Source of the DNA: JBFGWM01 sp041588495 | GTDB taxonomy: Bacteria > Pseudomonadota > Gammaproteobacteria > Pseudomonadales > JBFGWM01 | DNA length: 23,836 bases | NCBI GenBank assembly: GCA_041588495.1 | Contig: JBFGWM010000016.1 | Span: 1-23,836, forward strand | Direction: 5' to 3' | In this document: positions 1-9,814 of the stretch, in pieces | How the letters are laid out: every line of letters begins with the position of its first letter | How positions within the stretch are numbered: the first letter of the stretch is position 1 | The notes under the pieces: model-generated | Databases searched by the model: none | What the model saw: the letters and a program-made list of their open reading frames with translations, nothing else | Told to the model about the DNA's origin: nothing | Program-made: the position numbers and the translations under genes

Positions 1-47
1 GGTGTCGGCAATGGCAGGGACCAATTAGTGGCATACCTGCAAGGCTA

Positions 48-64
48 CGCACCACAATGGTGCA
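48..64. promoter_or_regulatory. NtrC-type enhancer palindrome
   Basis: Bases 49-63 read GCACCA-CAA-TGGTGC, a perfect 6+6 inverted repeat with a 3-base centre. This is the form of the known NtrC (NRI) operator, as at E. coli glnA. It lies about 175 bases upstream of the start point predicted from the sigma-54 promoter at 204-219, a normal enhancer distance. The gene for NtrC itself follows, so autoregulation of glnLG is the natural reading. Only one strong site is visible; NtrC enhancers usually come in pairs. Confidence 0.7.
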
Positions 65-203
65 CATTCGGATTGCTTCCCGTACACTGAAACCATGCAC
101 TCAGCCGGCCTGGCCCTGAAATCGCTCAAGGATTAAACGTTCGGCCAGCGCTCTCGCGGTTTTCAGGCCAATCAGCACCCGACTCAGGATCATTTCACTC
201 TTT

Positions 204-219
204 TGGTGCGTTTTTTGCT
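204..219 (+). promoter_or_regulatory. sigma-54 (-24/-12) promoter for glnLG
   Basis: The 16-mer TGGTGCGTTTTTTGCT matches the sigma-54 consensus TGGCACGNNNNTTGCW except at positions 4 and 5. The invariant GG (205-206) and GC (217-218) are exactly 10 bases apart. Predicted transcription start is near 230, giving a leader of about 38 bases to the glnL ATG at 268. Together with the NtrC palindrome at 49-63 this makes a complete NtrC/sigma-54 control region. I see no good sigma-70 promoter in 1-267 and no gene there. Confidence 0.65.
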
Positions 220-267
220 GTTTTATTCCGGTTGAGCCGCCCATCACAGCGAGGCACCGGTTGCGCG

Positions 268-1321
268 ATGCACAAGCATGTACTGGACAGCCTGAACACG
301 GCCGTCGTGCTGCTCGATCACGGGCTGCACGTCCAGTACCTCAATCCGGCCGCGGAAATGCTCTTCGACATCAGCGACGAACGCGCCCGGGGCGCGCCAG
401 TCCAGGAAATTTTCCGTGAGGAACCCAACAACCTGCCCCAGTTGGCCCGGGTTTCCGAAACGGGGCATATTTTTACCAAGCGCCACGCGGTCCTGTACCC
501 GGCGGGCCACGAACCGCTTACCGTCGACTACACGGTTACCCCGGTCTTCGGGTTGCGCGTCAACAGCCTGCTGATGGAGATCCAGCCCCAGGACCGTGTC
601 CTCCGCATCAGTCGCGAGGAGGAGATGCTGGCCAAACACCAGACCACGCGGGTGCTCGTTCGCGGCATGGCCCACGAGATCAAGAATCCCCTCGGCGGCA
701 TCCGTGGCGCGGCGCAGTTGCTGGAAAAGGAACTCGAGAACCCGGAACTGCATGACTACACCCGGGTGATCATTGAAGAGGCGGACCGCCTGCGCAACCT
801 GGTCGACCGCCTGCTTGGCCCGACCAAGCCCGCCACCCGCTCGGCGGTAAATATCCACGAGGCCCTGGAGCGGGTCTGCCGGATCATCGCCGCGGAGGCC
901 GGCGCCGGGCTGGAACTGGTCCGCGACTACGACCCCAGCATTCCCGAGTTCGAGGGCGACCCGGAACGCCTGATCCAGGCCCTGCTCAACATCGTCCGGA
1001 ATGCCATGCAGTCACAGCAGCGCAGCGAACAGCAGGACGATCCGCGCATTATTTTGCGCACGCGAACCGCGCGCCGGCACACCATCGGCGGGGTGGTGCA
1101 TCGCCTGCTGTGCTGCATCGAGATCATCGACAACGGACCGGGTATCAAGCCGGACCTGCTGGAAAACATTTTCTATCCCATGGTCAGCGGCCGCGCCGAG
1201 GGCACCGGCCTCGGGCTGAGCATCGCGCAATCCATCGTCCAGGACCACGGCGGCCTGGTCGAGTGCGAGACGCGAACCGGCGAGACCACGTTTACGATTT
1301 TCCTTCCTCTGGAGCATCCCA

Positions 1322-1332
<11 letters not shown>
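268..1332 (+). CDS. glnL: Nitrogen regulation sensor histidine kinase NtrB (GlnL)
   Basis: Cytoplasmic sensor kinase that phosphorylates or dephosphorylates NtrC according to the state of the PII protein. An N-terminal PAS domain covers about residues 5-110. The HisKA motif MAHEIKNPLGGIRGAAQLL follows, with phospho-acceptor H136. The HATPase domain has an N box (LLNIVRNAMQ), a G1 box (DNGPGI) and a G2 box (EGTGLGLSI). There is no membrane segment, as expected for NtrB. I chose ATG 268 (354 aa; E. coli GlnL about 349). The upstream in-frame TTG at 232 lies almost on the predicted transcription start and lacks a ribosome site, whereas GAGG sits at 251-254. The stop overlaps the glnG start by 11 bases, implying translational coupling. 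Confidence 0.95.
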
Positions 1333-2812
<1,480 letters not shown>

Positions 2813-2825
2813 ACCCGGCCCAACC

Positions 2826-3287
2826 ATGCCCCACGTCGTCCTGTACGAGCCGGAGATTCCGCCCAACACCGGGAACATCATCCGCCTGTGCGCGAATACG
2901 GGGTTCGAACTGCACCTGGTCAAACCGCTGGGTTTCAGCCTCGACGACCGGCGCCTGCGCCGCGCCGGGCTTGATTACGCGGAATGGGCGCGGGTCCGTA
3001 CCTGGGAAACGCTGGAGGATTGCCGGCAGGAACTCGGCGGACGGGTTCTCGGCATCACCACCCGCGGCAGGCGACGCCACGACGAGATCGACTACGCGGA
3101 AAATGACCTGCTGCTGTTCGGTCCCGAAACCCGCGGACTGCCCGCGGCGGTGCTGGACGGCCTGGAGGAATCAAGCCGCGTGCGAATCCCGATGCGGCCG
3201 CAGAGCCGCAGCATGAACCTGTCCAACGCGGTCGCCGTGGTGATTTACGAGGCGTGGCGCCAACTCGGTTTCGACGGCGCGGGCTGA
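2826..3287 (+). CDS. trmL: tRNA (cytidine/uridine-34-2'-O)-methyltransferase TrmL
   Basis: SPOUT-class methyltransferase that uses SAM to 2'-O-methylate the wobble base of tRNA-Leu isoacceptors in E. coli. The N-terminal signature PEIPPNTGNIIRLCANTG and the C-terminal knot motifs (LLLFGPETRGLP, IPMRPQSRSMNLSNAVAVVIYEAWRQ) are intact. At 153 aa it has the normal length for this minimal one-domain family. It starts 13 bases after glnG, an order also found in Pseudomonas, so it is probably read from the glnLG transcript. It meets secB tail to tail with a 16-base gap. A tRNA-Leu, the kind of substrate this family acts on, also lies in the window at 23392. Confidence 0.93.
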   Translation: MPHVVLYEPEIPPNTGNIIRLCANTGFELHLVKPLGFSLDDRRLRRAGLDYAEWARVRTWETLEDCRQELGGRVLGITTRGRRRHDEIDYAENDLLLFGPETRGLPAAVLDGLEESSRVRIPMRPQSRSMNLSNAVAVVIYEAWRQLGFDGAG

Positions 3288-3303
3288 GTACCGGCGAACC
3301 GCG

Positions 3304-3780
3304 TCAGTTGGTCGGTTGCGCGGCGCCGCCCTGTTCCTGCATCGACTGCATGAACAGTGCCTCGAAATTGACCGGAGCGAGCATCAGCGGAGGGAAGCTG
3401 CCGCGCACCACCACCGAATCCACCACCTCGCGGATGTAGGGAAACAGCAGTTCGGGACAGAAGGTTCCCAGGACCCGGCGCAGTTGTTCGGGTTCAAGAC
3501 CGGTGAGAAGGAACACACCCGCCTGCTGCACTTCGACCAGGAACACCACCTGGTCCTCCTGGCGCACGGTGACCGTCACCTGCAGCACCACCTCGTGGTG
3601 GTCCGCATCGAGTTCGCGGTGGCGGGTGCCAAGGTCCATTTTCACCTCGGGTTTCCAGTCACTGCCGAATATCTCCGGTGCCTGCGGTGACTCGAAGGAC
3701 AGGTCCTTGAGGTACACGCGCTGCACGGCGACCTGGGGCCGGTCGGCTGTCGCGGCTGCAGATTGGTCTTGCTCGCTCAT
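3304..3780 (-). CDS. secB: Protein-export chaperone SecB
   Basis: Tetrameric cytoplasmic chaperone that holds preproteins unfolded and delivers them to SecA. The sequence shows the SecB hallmarks VQRVYLKDLSFESPQAPEIF near the N-terminus and an LLFPYIREVVDSVVVRGSFPPLMLAPVNFEALF-type core near the C-terminus (key parts FPYIRE and FPPLMLAPVNF). I chose the ATG at 3778-3780 (158 aa; family about 155). A GGGAGA ribosome site lies just upstream of it, and the longer reading adds only an arginine-rich non-family stretch that overlaps the grxC end. It is the last gene of the rhodanese-grxC-secB operon, 19 bases after grxC, an order shared with E. coli and Pseudomonas. Confidence 0.95.
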   Translation of the reverse strand: MSEQDQSAAATADRPQVAVQRVYLKDLSFESPQAPEIFGSDWKPEVKMDLGTRHRELDADHHEVVLQVTVTVRQEDQVVFLVEVQQAGVFLLTGLEPEQLRRVLGTFCPELLFPYIREVVDSVVVRGSFPPLMLAPVNFEALFMQSMQEQGGAAQPTN

Positions 3781-3799
3781 GGTGCTGGTCTCCCTGGTA

Positions 3800-4108
3800 T
3801 CAACTGCTAGCTGCCGCGCCGCGCCGCGCCGCATCGATCATCGCGTCCAGGCGACCGGCAGCATCGAGAGCATGCAGGTCGTCGGAGCCGCCGACATGCT
3901 GGCCGCCCACCCAGATCTGCGGCACTGTTCGCCGGCCACTGAGGGTGATCATCTCGCCGCGCATCTCGGGATGTTCGTCAAGATTGAGATCATCAAACTC
4001 GACGCCCTTGCGCTTGAGCAGGTCCCGGGCGCGCATGCAGAACGGACACCACGTCGTGGTGTACATGAACACCGGCGCCTTGCTGTCTCCCGGGTAGCGT
4101 ACGGTCAT
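3800..4108 (-). CDS. grxC: Glutaredoxin 3 (GrxC)
   Basis: Small cytoplasmic thiol-disulfide oxidoreductase that uses glutathione. The active site is CPFC (C21-C24) in TTTWCPFCMRARDLL. The cis-proline motif TVPQIWVGGQHVGGSDDL binds glutathione. At 102 aa it is slightly longer than E. coli Grx3 (about 83) because of a short N-terminal segment (MTVRYPGDSKAP) and a tail. I chose the ATG at 4106-4108. The reading frame stays open far upstream, but that part is a shadow of the rhodanese gene's lysine-rich end. It sits between the rhodanese gene (16-base gap) and secB (19-base gap), a conserved arrangement. Confidence 0.93.
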   Translation of the reverse strand: MTVRYPGDSKAPVFMYTTTWCPFCMRARDLLKRKGVEFDDLNLDEHPEMRGEMITLSGRRTVPQIWVGGQHVGGSDDLHALDAAGRLDAMIDAARRGAAASS

Positions 4109-4124
4109 GTTCGCATCCCGCCGC

Positions 4125-4634
4125 TCAGGCAGGTCCTCCCGCGCCGGCCGCCTGCTCACCCTTCTTGCCTTTCTTGCCTTTCTTGCCGGATTTCCCGCCG
4201 GCGCCGTCGGACGCCTTTTCCTTGCGCACCAGTGGGAAGTTGGCGCCGCGCCACTCGTTGATGCCGCCGGCGAGGCGATAAACATTCTCGAAACCCTTGG
4301 CGTGCAGGATCTTGCCTGCGGCGGCACTTTGCTGACCCACGTTGCAGGCCACGATGATCGGACGCCCGCGGTAGGCCTCGAGTTCCTCGAGGCGGTCCTG
4401 CACCTGGGTCAGGGGGATGTTGATGGCACCGGTGATATGACCACCGTTGAACGCGTTCCGGTCACGCACGTCGATCACCACCGCGTCCTCGCGATTGATG
4501 AGAAAAGTTGCGCGCTGCGGACTCACGGACTTGCCGCCCTTGCGGCTCTCGGTCCAGATCAGGGCCGCGACGAGGGCGAGCCAGATCGACACCAGTCCGG
4601 TGTGATTGACGATGAATTCGAAGAACCTTTCCAT
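4125..4634 (-). CDS. Membrane-anchored rhodanese-like sulfurtransferase (YibN family)
   Basis: Single-domain rhodanese behind one N-terminal membrane helix (about residues 12-27, ...LVSIWLALVAALIW). The domain runs from about residue 40 to 135, with VVIDVRD and the catalytic loop C97-NVGQQS, which has the C-x-x-G-x-x-S form of an active sulfurtransferase. After the domain come about 30 residues with lysine-glycine repeats (GKKGKKGKK) and then alanine/glycine. The domain probably faces the cytoplasm given the positive charge after the helix. It is the first gene of the yibN-grxC-secB group and is divergent from gpmI, as in E. coli. The physiological sulfur donor and acceptor are not known. Confidence 0.88.
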   Translation of the reverse strand: MERFFEFIVNHTGLVSIWLALVAALIWTESRKGGKSVSPQRATFLINREDAVVIDVRDRNAFNGGHITGAINIPLTQVQDRLEELEAYRGRPIIVACNVGQQSAAAGKILHAKGFENVYRLAGGINEWRGANFPLVRKEKASDGAGGKSGKKGKKGKKGEQAAGAGGPA

Positions 4635-4826
4635 GATCTATCCAGCTGCCGATATTGGCTGGCCCACGGCGGGCGAAGCCGGCAAGTATACACGCTGGGC
4701 GGTCATGGAATCACCTGACGCGGGTCCCGGTCGGGTGCCCACGATGGCCGCCAGGATGCCAAAACGCTAGAATTTTCAAGCATAATCAGATCACTGGACC
4801 CTCCCTGAACAAGGACACCACCCATC
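4635..4826. promoter_or_regulatory. Divergent spacer between the rhodanese gene and gpmI
   Basis: This 192-base non-coding spacer must hold the promoters for both directions. On the plus strand, an AT-rich patch at about 4761-4790 contains TAGAAT (4768-4773) and CATAAT (4781-4786), either of which could be the gpmI -10 box. Neither has a good -35. On the minus strand a TATACT-like box lies near 4684-4689. The assignments are weak; only the location of the control region is secure. Confidence 0.35.
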
Positions 4827-6374
4827 ATGGCCAACCGACCGCGCCCCCTCGTCCTGCTCGTGCTCGATGGCTGGGGCCATAGCGATGACCCGGAGAGCAA
4901 TGCCATCCATGCCGCCAGGTCCCCGGTCTGGGACCGTCTCTGGGCCGAGTGCCCCCATGGCCTGATTTCGGGCTCGGGCGAGGATGTCGGCCTGCCCGAC
5001 GGACAGATGGGCAACTCCGAGGTGGGGCACATGAACCTCGGCGCGGGCCGCGTGGTGTACCAGGATTTCACGCGCATCAGCAAGGCCATCGCCGACGGCG
5101 AGTTTTTCACCAACCCGGTGCTCACCGAGGGAGTGCATGCCGCCGACCGCGCCGGTGGACGCGTACACATCCTGGGCCTGCTGTCGCCGGGCGGGGTGCA
5201 CAGCCACGAGAATCATATCCTCGCCATGGCCGAACTCGCGATCCGCGAGGGCGCCGGCGAGGTCTACGTCCACGCCTTTCTCGATGGGCGTGACATGCCG
5301 CCCCGCAGTGCCAAGCCGTCCCTGGAACGGGTGGAGAAATTCCTTCGCGACGCCGGCCGCGGCCGCATTGCCTCGGTCATCGGGCGTTACTACGCGATGG
5401 ACCGGGACAACCGCTGGGACCGCGTCGAGAAGGCCTGGCGGTTGCTCACCCGGGGCGAGGCGGAATACAACGCGGCCAGCCCGGTACTGGCCCTGGAAGC
5501 CGCATACGAGCGGGACGAGGACGACGAGTTCGTGGATTCCACCCTCTCGGGCCGAGTCGACGACCCGGACGGACACATCCGCGACGGCGACGCCGTCGTG
5601 TTCATGAATTTCCGCGCCGACCGTGCGCGACAGTTGTCCCGCGCGTTCCTGTTCGAGGACTTTGACTGCTTCGAGCGCGGGCCGGTGCCGAAGACCAGCG
5701 CCTTCGTGACGCTGACCCGCTACGCGGACGATATCCCCGCGCCTGCCGCCTACCCGCCGGCGGACCTGCACAACGTGCTCGGCGAATACCTCTCCGCCCT
5801 GGGCCGCACCCAGTTACGCATCGCCGAGACCGAGAAATATGCCCACGTGACCTTCTTTTTCAACGGTGGGCGCGAGGAGCCCTTCGAGGGCGAGGATCGT
5901 ATCCTGGTGCCGTCCCCGAAAGTCGCCACCTATGACCTGCAGCCGGAAATGAGTGCCTTCGAGGTGACCGACAAACTGGTCGCGGCAATCCGCGACGAAC
6001 GCTACGACGTCATCATATGCAACTATGCCAACGGGGACATGGTGGGGCACACCGGCAACTTCGAGGCCGCCGTGCAGGCTGTCGAGGCGGTCGACCAGTG
6101 CCTCGGACGGATCGTGGAGGCACTGGAGGAAGTCGGCGGCGAATGCCTGATCACCGCCGACCACGGCAACGTGGAAAAGATGTCGGACGCATCCACCGGG
6201 CAGGCCCACACGGCGCACACCTCGGAGCCGGTACCCCTCGTCTACATCACCCGCCGCAAGGCACGCGTGCTTGACGAGGGCACGCTCGCCGACGTCGCGC
6301 CGACCATGCTGCACATCCTCGGCATCCCGCAACCCAACGAGATGACCGGAAGCAACCTCGTGGAATTCGAATGA
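4827..6374 (+). CDS. gpmI: 2,3-bisphosphoglycerate-independent phosphoglycerate mutase
   Basis: Cytoplasmic manganese-dependent enzyme interconverting 3- and 2-phosphoglycerate in glycolysis and gluconeogenesis. It belongs to the alkaline phosphatase superfamily. The metal-binding N-terminus LVLDGWGHSDDPESNAI (D14), the phospho-serine S64 in MGNSEVGHMNLGAGR, HAFLDGRDMPP and the C-terminal metal site ITADHGNVEKM with nearby HTAHT are all present. At 515 aa it has the family length. AAGGA at 4811-4815 precedes the ATG. It starts the gpmI-envC-ctpA-yibQ run; gpmI-envC-yibQ is also the E. coli order. Confidence 0.96.
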   Translation: MANRPRPLVLLVLDGWGHSDDPESNAIHAARSPVWDRLWAECPHGLISGSGEDVGLPDGQMGNSEVGHMNLGAGRVVYQDFTRISKAIADGEFFTNPVLTEGVHAADRAGGRVHILGLLSPGGVHSHENHILAMAELAIREGAGEVYVHAFLDGRDMPPRSAKPSLERVEKFLRDAGRGRIASVIGRYYAMDRDNRWDRVEKAWRLLTRGEAEYNAASPVLALEAAYERDEDDEFVDSTLSGRVDDPDGHIRDGDAVVFMNFRADRARQLSRAFLFEDFDCFERGPVPKTSAFVTLTRYADDIPAPAAYPPADLHNVLGEYLSALGRTQLRIAETEKYAHVTFFFNGGREEPFEGEDRILVPSPKVATYDLQPEMSAFEVTDKLVAAIRDERYDVIICNYANGDMVGHTGNFEAAVQAVEAVDQCLGRIVEALEEVGGECLITADHGNVEKMSDASTGQAHTAHTSEPVPLVYITRRKARVLDEGTLADVAPTMLHILGIPQPNEMTGSNLVEFE

Positions 6375-6414
6375 CCCGCTGCGCCGCGCAGCGCGCAGCA
6401 TACGGGAGCCCCGG

Positions 6415-7554
6415 GTGAAACGCGGCGCGATCGCCGCGGCGACCGCTTTGCTCCTGGCATTCTCGCTGGGGGCGCCAGGCGCCGATGACCGGGCGCGGCT
6501 GGATGCGCTGAAGAAGGACATCGGCAAGCTGCAGGGTTGGCTGGAATCCGCCAAGCGGCAGCAGTCCGACCTGCTCAGCGCCCTGCGCAAGACCGAGGTC
6601 GAGATCGGCACCCTGACCCGCGAGATGCGCGACATCCGCGCGCGGGCGACGCGAGCCCGCAACCGCCTGGAGCGTCTCGAGAATGAACATGCGACCCTGC
6701 TGAACCAGATCCGCACCCAGGAAGTGGAACTCCACCGGCAGATCCGCGCCAGTTACATGACCGGCCAACAGCAGTACCTCAAGCTCCTGCTCAACCAGAC
6801 CAGCCCCGACACCGTCCTGCGCGTCACCCGCTACTACGAATATTTCCACCGCGCGCGGCTGGAACGTATCGAAGCGTACACCCATAGCGTGTCCGCCCTG
6901 GGCCGCACGCGGCGCGAACTGGCTACCGAGCGTAGCGTGCTGGAGAGTGAACAGGAACGCCTGGATGACCGGAGGCAGGCGCTGGAGAGCTCGCGGCGTG
7001 CCAGGCTGATGACGCTCACCCGGCTGTCCGAATCGATTCGCGACCACGACGACCGCCTGAAGCGCAAGCAACAGGATCGTGAGCAACTCGAATCCCTGCT
7101 CAGCGCGGTGCGCTCCAATATCGGGGACATCGCCTCGCCCGCCGGGCACAAGCCCTTCGCCGGGATGCGCGGCAAGCTGCCCTGGCCGGCCACGGGCGCC
7201 ACCGTGCACGGTTTCATGAATCCCGCGAAGGCGGGACTGTTGCACGAGAACGGGGTGCACATCCGTGCGGCAGAGGGAAGTAACGTCCGTGCCGTCCACC
7301 ATGGGCGGGTCGTGTTCGCGGACTGGCTGCGACGTTTCGGCCTGATGGTGATCATTGACCACGGCGGCGGTTTCATGAGCCTGTACGCCCACAACCAGAC
7401 CCTGCTGCGCGAGGCCGGGGACTGGGTGATCGCCGGCGAACCGGTGGCGACGGTGGGCAACAGCGGCGGCCAGGATGTCAGTGGCCTGTATTTCGAAATC
7501 CGCCAGGACGGCCGTCCGCAGGATCCGCGAAAGTGGTTCCTGGCGACGAAATAA
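6415..7554 (+). CDS. envC: Murein hydrolase activator EnvC
   Basis: Periplasmic activator of the septal amidases AmiA/AmiB, recruited by FtsEX in E. coli. The start is a GTG with GGGAG six bases upstream. Residues 1-23 form a signal peptide (MKRGAIAAATALLLAFSLG..). A long coiled coil rich in E, R, Q and L fills about residues 25-240. A LytM (M23) domain covers about 255-375. The LytM zinc ligands are lost: the H-x-x-x-D site reads ENGVHIRA and the H-x-H site reads LYFEIR. It should therefore be a non-hydrolytic activator, like E. coli EnvC. It is 40 bases after gpmI and 77 bases before ctpA. Confidence 0.93.
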   Translation: MKRGAIAAATALLLAFSLGAPGADDRARLDALKKDIGKLQGWLESAKRQQSDLLSALRKTEVEIGTLTREMRDIRARATRARNRLERLENEHATLLNQIRTQEVELHRQIRASYMTGQQQYLKLLLNQTSPDTVLRVTRYYEYFHRARLERIEAYTHSVSALGRTRRELATERSVLESEQERLDDRRQALESSRRARLMTLTRLSESIRDHDDRLKRKQQDREQLESLLSAVRSNIGDIASPAGHKPFAGMRGKLPWPATGATVHGFMNPAKAGLLHENGVHIRAAEGSNVRAVHHGRVVFADWLRRFGLMVIIDHGGGFMSLYAHNQTLLREAGDWVIAGEPVATVGNSGGQDVSGLYFEIRQDGRPQDPRKWFLATK

Positions 7555-7631
7555 TCAAATCTCTGCCCCCCGCAAAACAGGTTACAATGATCTGAACGGG
7601 CCAGGCCAGCCAGGTAAACGGTGCATTATCA

Positions 7632-8930
7632 ATGAAGTGGAAACTACAGCATTACATGGCGCTGTTCGCGAGCGCGGTGTTCGGGATATTCGTCGGTCTC
7701 GGCGCCAGCGTCTACGCCGCGCGCGAGGATGACGGCGAGTCTGCGCGCCTGCCCCTGGAGGACCTGCGACTGTTCACCGAGGTGGTGAACCGGGTCAAGA
7801 CGGCGTACGTCGAACCGATCGACGACGCGACGATATTCGACAATGCGATCAATGGCATTCTCAGCGGCCTGGATCCCCACTCGGCCTACCTGAAACCCGA
7901 TGCGTTCAAAGACCTGCAGATCAACACCAGCGGGGAATTCGGCGGCCTCGGCATCGAGGTCGGCATGGAAGACGGTTTCGTGAAGGTGGTCAGCCCGATT
8001 GACGACACGCCCGCCATGCGCGCGGGGATTCTCGCCGGGGATCTGATCGTGAAGCTCGACAAGAAACCCGTAAAAGGCATGACCCTGATGGAAGCCGTGA
8101 AGATCATGCGCGGCAAGCCGGGGACGCCCATCATCCTCACCGTGGTGCGCGAGGGCCAGAACGAGCCCCTGGAAATCCGCGTGGTCCGCGACGTAATCAA
8201 GGTCCGCAGCGTCAAGAGCAAGCAACTCGAACCCGGCTACGGGTACATCCGCGTGGCCCAGTTCCAGGTGCACACCGGGCGCGACCTGGTCAAGGCCCTG
8301 CAGAAGCTCGAAACCGAGCACGGTGTCATGAAGGGCATCGTCCTCGATCTCCGCAATAACCCCGGCGGGGTACTGCAGTCCGCCGTGGACGTGGCGGACA
8401 CCTTCCTGACCGAGGGCGAGATCGTCTACACCAAGGGCCGCCTGCCCAACTCCGAGGTTCATTACAGGGCCACGGAAAAGGGCACCTTCAGCAGCCTGGA
8501 ACTGGTGGTGATGATCAATGGCGGGTCCGCATCCGCCTCTGAAATCGTCGCCGGTGCTCTGCAGGATCATCGTCGGGCACTGATCGTCGGCGAGAAATCC
8601 TTCGGCAAGGGTTCGGTACAAACCGTGGCGCCGCTGTCGACCAACGACCGCGCCCTGAAGCTGACAACGGCCCTGTACTACACCCCCAACGGACGCTCCA
8701 TCCAGGCCCAGGGCATCGAGCCGGACCTGGTCGTGGAGCGGGCCACGGTGACCCGCGTCAGCGCCCGCTCTTCGATCAAGGAAGCCGACCTGCGCCGACA
8801 CCTCTCCAACGGTAGCGGAGAAGACGATGGCACCGGGGACAAGGCTGAGGAAGAACAGGACCTGCAGGCGACCGATTACCAGTTGTACACGGCCCTCAAT
8901 GCCCTGAAGGCACGGACCCTGCTGGACTGA
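7632..8930 (+). CDS. Carboxyl-terminal processing protease, S41 family (CtpA-type)
   Basis: Periplasmic serine protease with an N-terminal signal or anchor helix (about residues 8-30). A PDZ domain (about 100-185, GGLGIEV..AGDLIVKLD) is inserted before the catalytic core. The core has the Ser-Lys dyad S301 in GGSASASEI and K326 in FGKGSVQT; the 25-residue spacing equals that of E. coli Prc. At 432 aa it is the short CtpA/CtpB type rather than the long Prc type. In Pseudomonas the CtpA of this locus degrades peptidoglycan cross-link hydrolases with an outer-membrane lipoprotein partner; that role is inferred here. A TACAAT box (7583-7588) could allow separate transcription, but no clear -35 is seen. 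Confidence 0.93.
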   Translation: MKWKLQHYMALFASAVFGIFVGLGASVYAAREDDGESARLPLEDLRLFTEVVNRVKTAYVEPIDDATIFDNAINGILSGLDPHSAYLKPDAFKDLQINTSGEFGGLGIEVGMEDGFVKVVSPIDDTPAMRAGILAGDLIVKLDKKPVKGMTLMEAVKIMRGKPGTPIILTVVREGQNEPLEIRVVRDVIKVRSVKSKQLEPGYGYIRVAQFQVHTGRDLVKALQKLETEHGVMKGIVLDLRNNPGGVLQSAVDVADTFLTEGEIVYTKGRLPNSEVHYRATEKGTFSSLELVVMINGGSASASEIVAGALQDHRRALIVGEKSFGKGSVQTVAPLSTNDRALKLTTALYYTPNGRSIQAQGIEPDLVVERATVTRVSARSSIKEADLRRHLSNGSGEDDGTGDKAEEEQDLQATDYQLYTALNALKARTLLD

Positions 8931-8967
8931 CAACAATAACAAGCGGCTTCCTGGAGCGGCCACCGTC

Positions 8968-9765
8968 GTGACCCGGATGCGGATACGAAACCGTACACCA
9001 TTCGCATGGCTGTTCGGAGTTTGCCTCGCGGCATGCGCCACGCTGGCCGGCGCCGAACTGCGCGAGGACCTCGGGCCGGTCGCCAGCATCATCATCGACG
9101 ACGTCGGCTACAACCTGCCCTGGGGCGAGCGGGCCGTCGACCTTCCCGGCCAGATCACCTACGCGGTCCTGCCTCACACTCCGAATGCCCGCGGCCTGGC
9201 CCGGCGTGCCTACGAGGCCGGCAAGGAGGTCATACTCCACGCGCCAATGGAAAACCTGCGTGGCCACGACCTCGGTCCGGGCGCCCTCACCCAGGCCATG
9301 ACCGAGGGCGAACTGGTCGCCGAACTGGTGTGGGGACTGGCCGCGATCCCCTATTGCCGCGGCATCAACAATCACATGGGAAGCCTGCTGACACAGCGCA
9401 GCGAGCCCATGCGCTGGATCATGGCCGAACTCAAACGCCAGCGCCTGTACTTCGTCGACAGTCGCACGACCCCGGATACCATCGCCTGGAAAATGGCCCG
9501 CGAATACGAAGTTCCCTATGCCATGCGCGACGTGTTCCTCGATCATGACCGTGACCCCGAGGCCATCGGCCGCGCTTTTGATCGACTGCTGCGACTGGCC
9601 AACCGGCAGGGCACCGCTCTGGCAATCGGTCACCCCTACCCTGAGACTGTGGATTTCCTCGAGCGCAACCTGCACCGGTTGCTGGCGGAAGGCATCCGGC
9701 TGGTGCCGGCGTCGGTCCTGGCGCGGAGGACCTGGCACGTCGAGCGCGTGCTCGCTGAGCGCTGA
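8968..9765 (+). CDS. Divergent polysaccharide deacetylase family protein (YibQ-like)
   Basis: Exported protein with a signal peptide (about residues 1-30, FAWLFGVCLAACATLAGA) and a divergent NodB-like barrel. Conserved blocks are IIIDDVGYN, LHAPMEN, GINNHMGS, FVDSRTT, MRDVFLDHD and AIGHPYPET. These are typical of the YibQ/DUF610 group, whose enzymatic activity is not established. At 265 aa it has the expected length. I chose the GTG at 8968 because TGGAG lies 11 bases upstream; the ATG at 8977 is possible. It closes the gpmI-envC-ctpA run and meets hisF tail to tail, as in Pseudomonas. Confidence 0.9.
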   Translation: MTRMRIRNRTPFAWLFGVCLAACATLAGAELREDLGPVASIIIDDVGYNLPWGERAVDLPGQITYAVLPHTPNARGLARRAYEAGKEVILHAPMENLRGHDLGPGALTQAMTEGELVAELVWGLAAIPYCRGINNHMGSLLTQRSEPMRWIMAELKRQRLYFVDSRTTPDTIAWKMAREYEVPYAMRDVFLDHDRDPEAIGRAFDRLLRLANRQGTALAIGHPYPETVDFLERNLHRLLAEGIRLVPASVLARRTWHVERVLAER

Positions 9766-9814
9766 ACGACTGCATCAGCCATTGATTGACCCGGTGCCCT
9801 GAACAGGCCCGTGT

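Noticed and set aside
111..126. Alternative sigma-54 match TGGCCCTGAAATCGCT upstream of glnL
   Set aside because: The GG/GC spacing is right but it has three mismatches, and it lies further from the gene. The match at 204-219 is better and gives a normal leader length.
232..267. TTG start adding 12 residues to GlnL
   Set aside because: It lies two bases after the predicted sigma-54 transcription start and has no ribosome site; the extra residues do not look like NtrB.
9766..9814. Possible terminator between yibQ and hisF
   Set aside because: CCTG-AA-CAGG has a loop too small to fold, and no longer stem with a T-run is found in the 49-base convergent gap.
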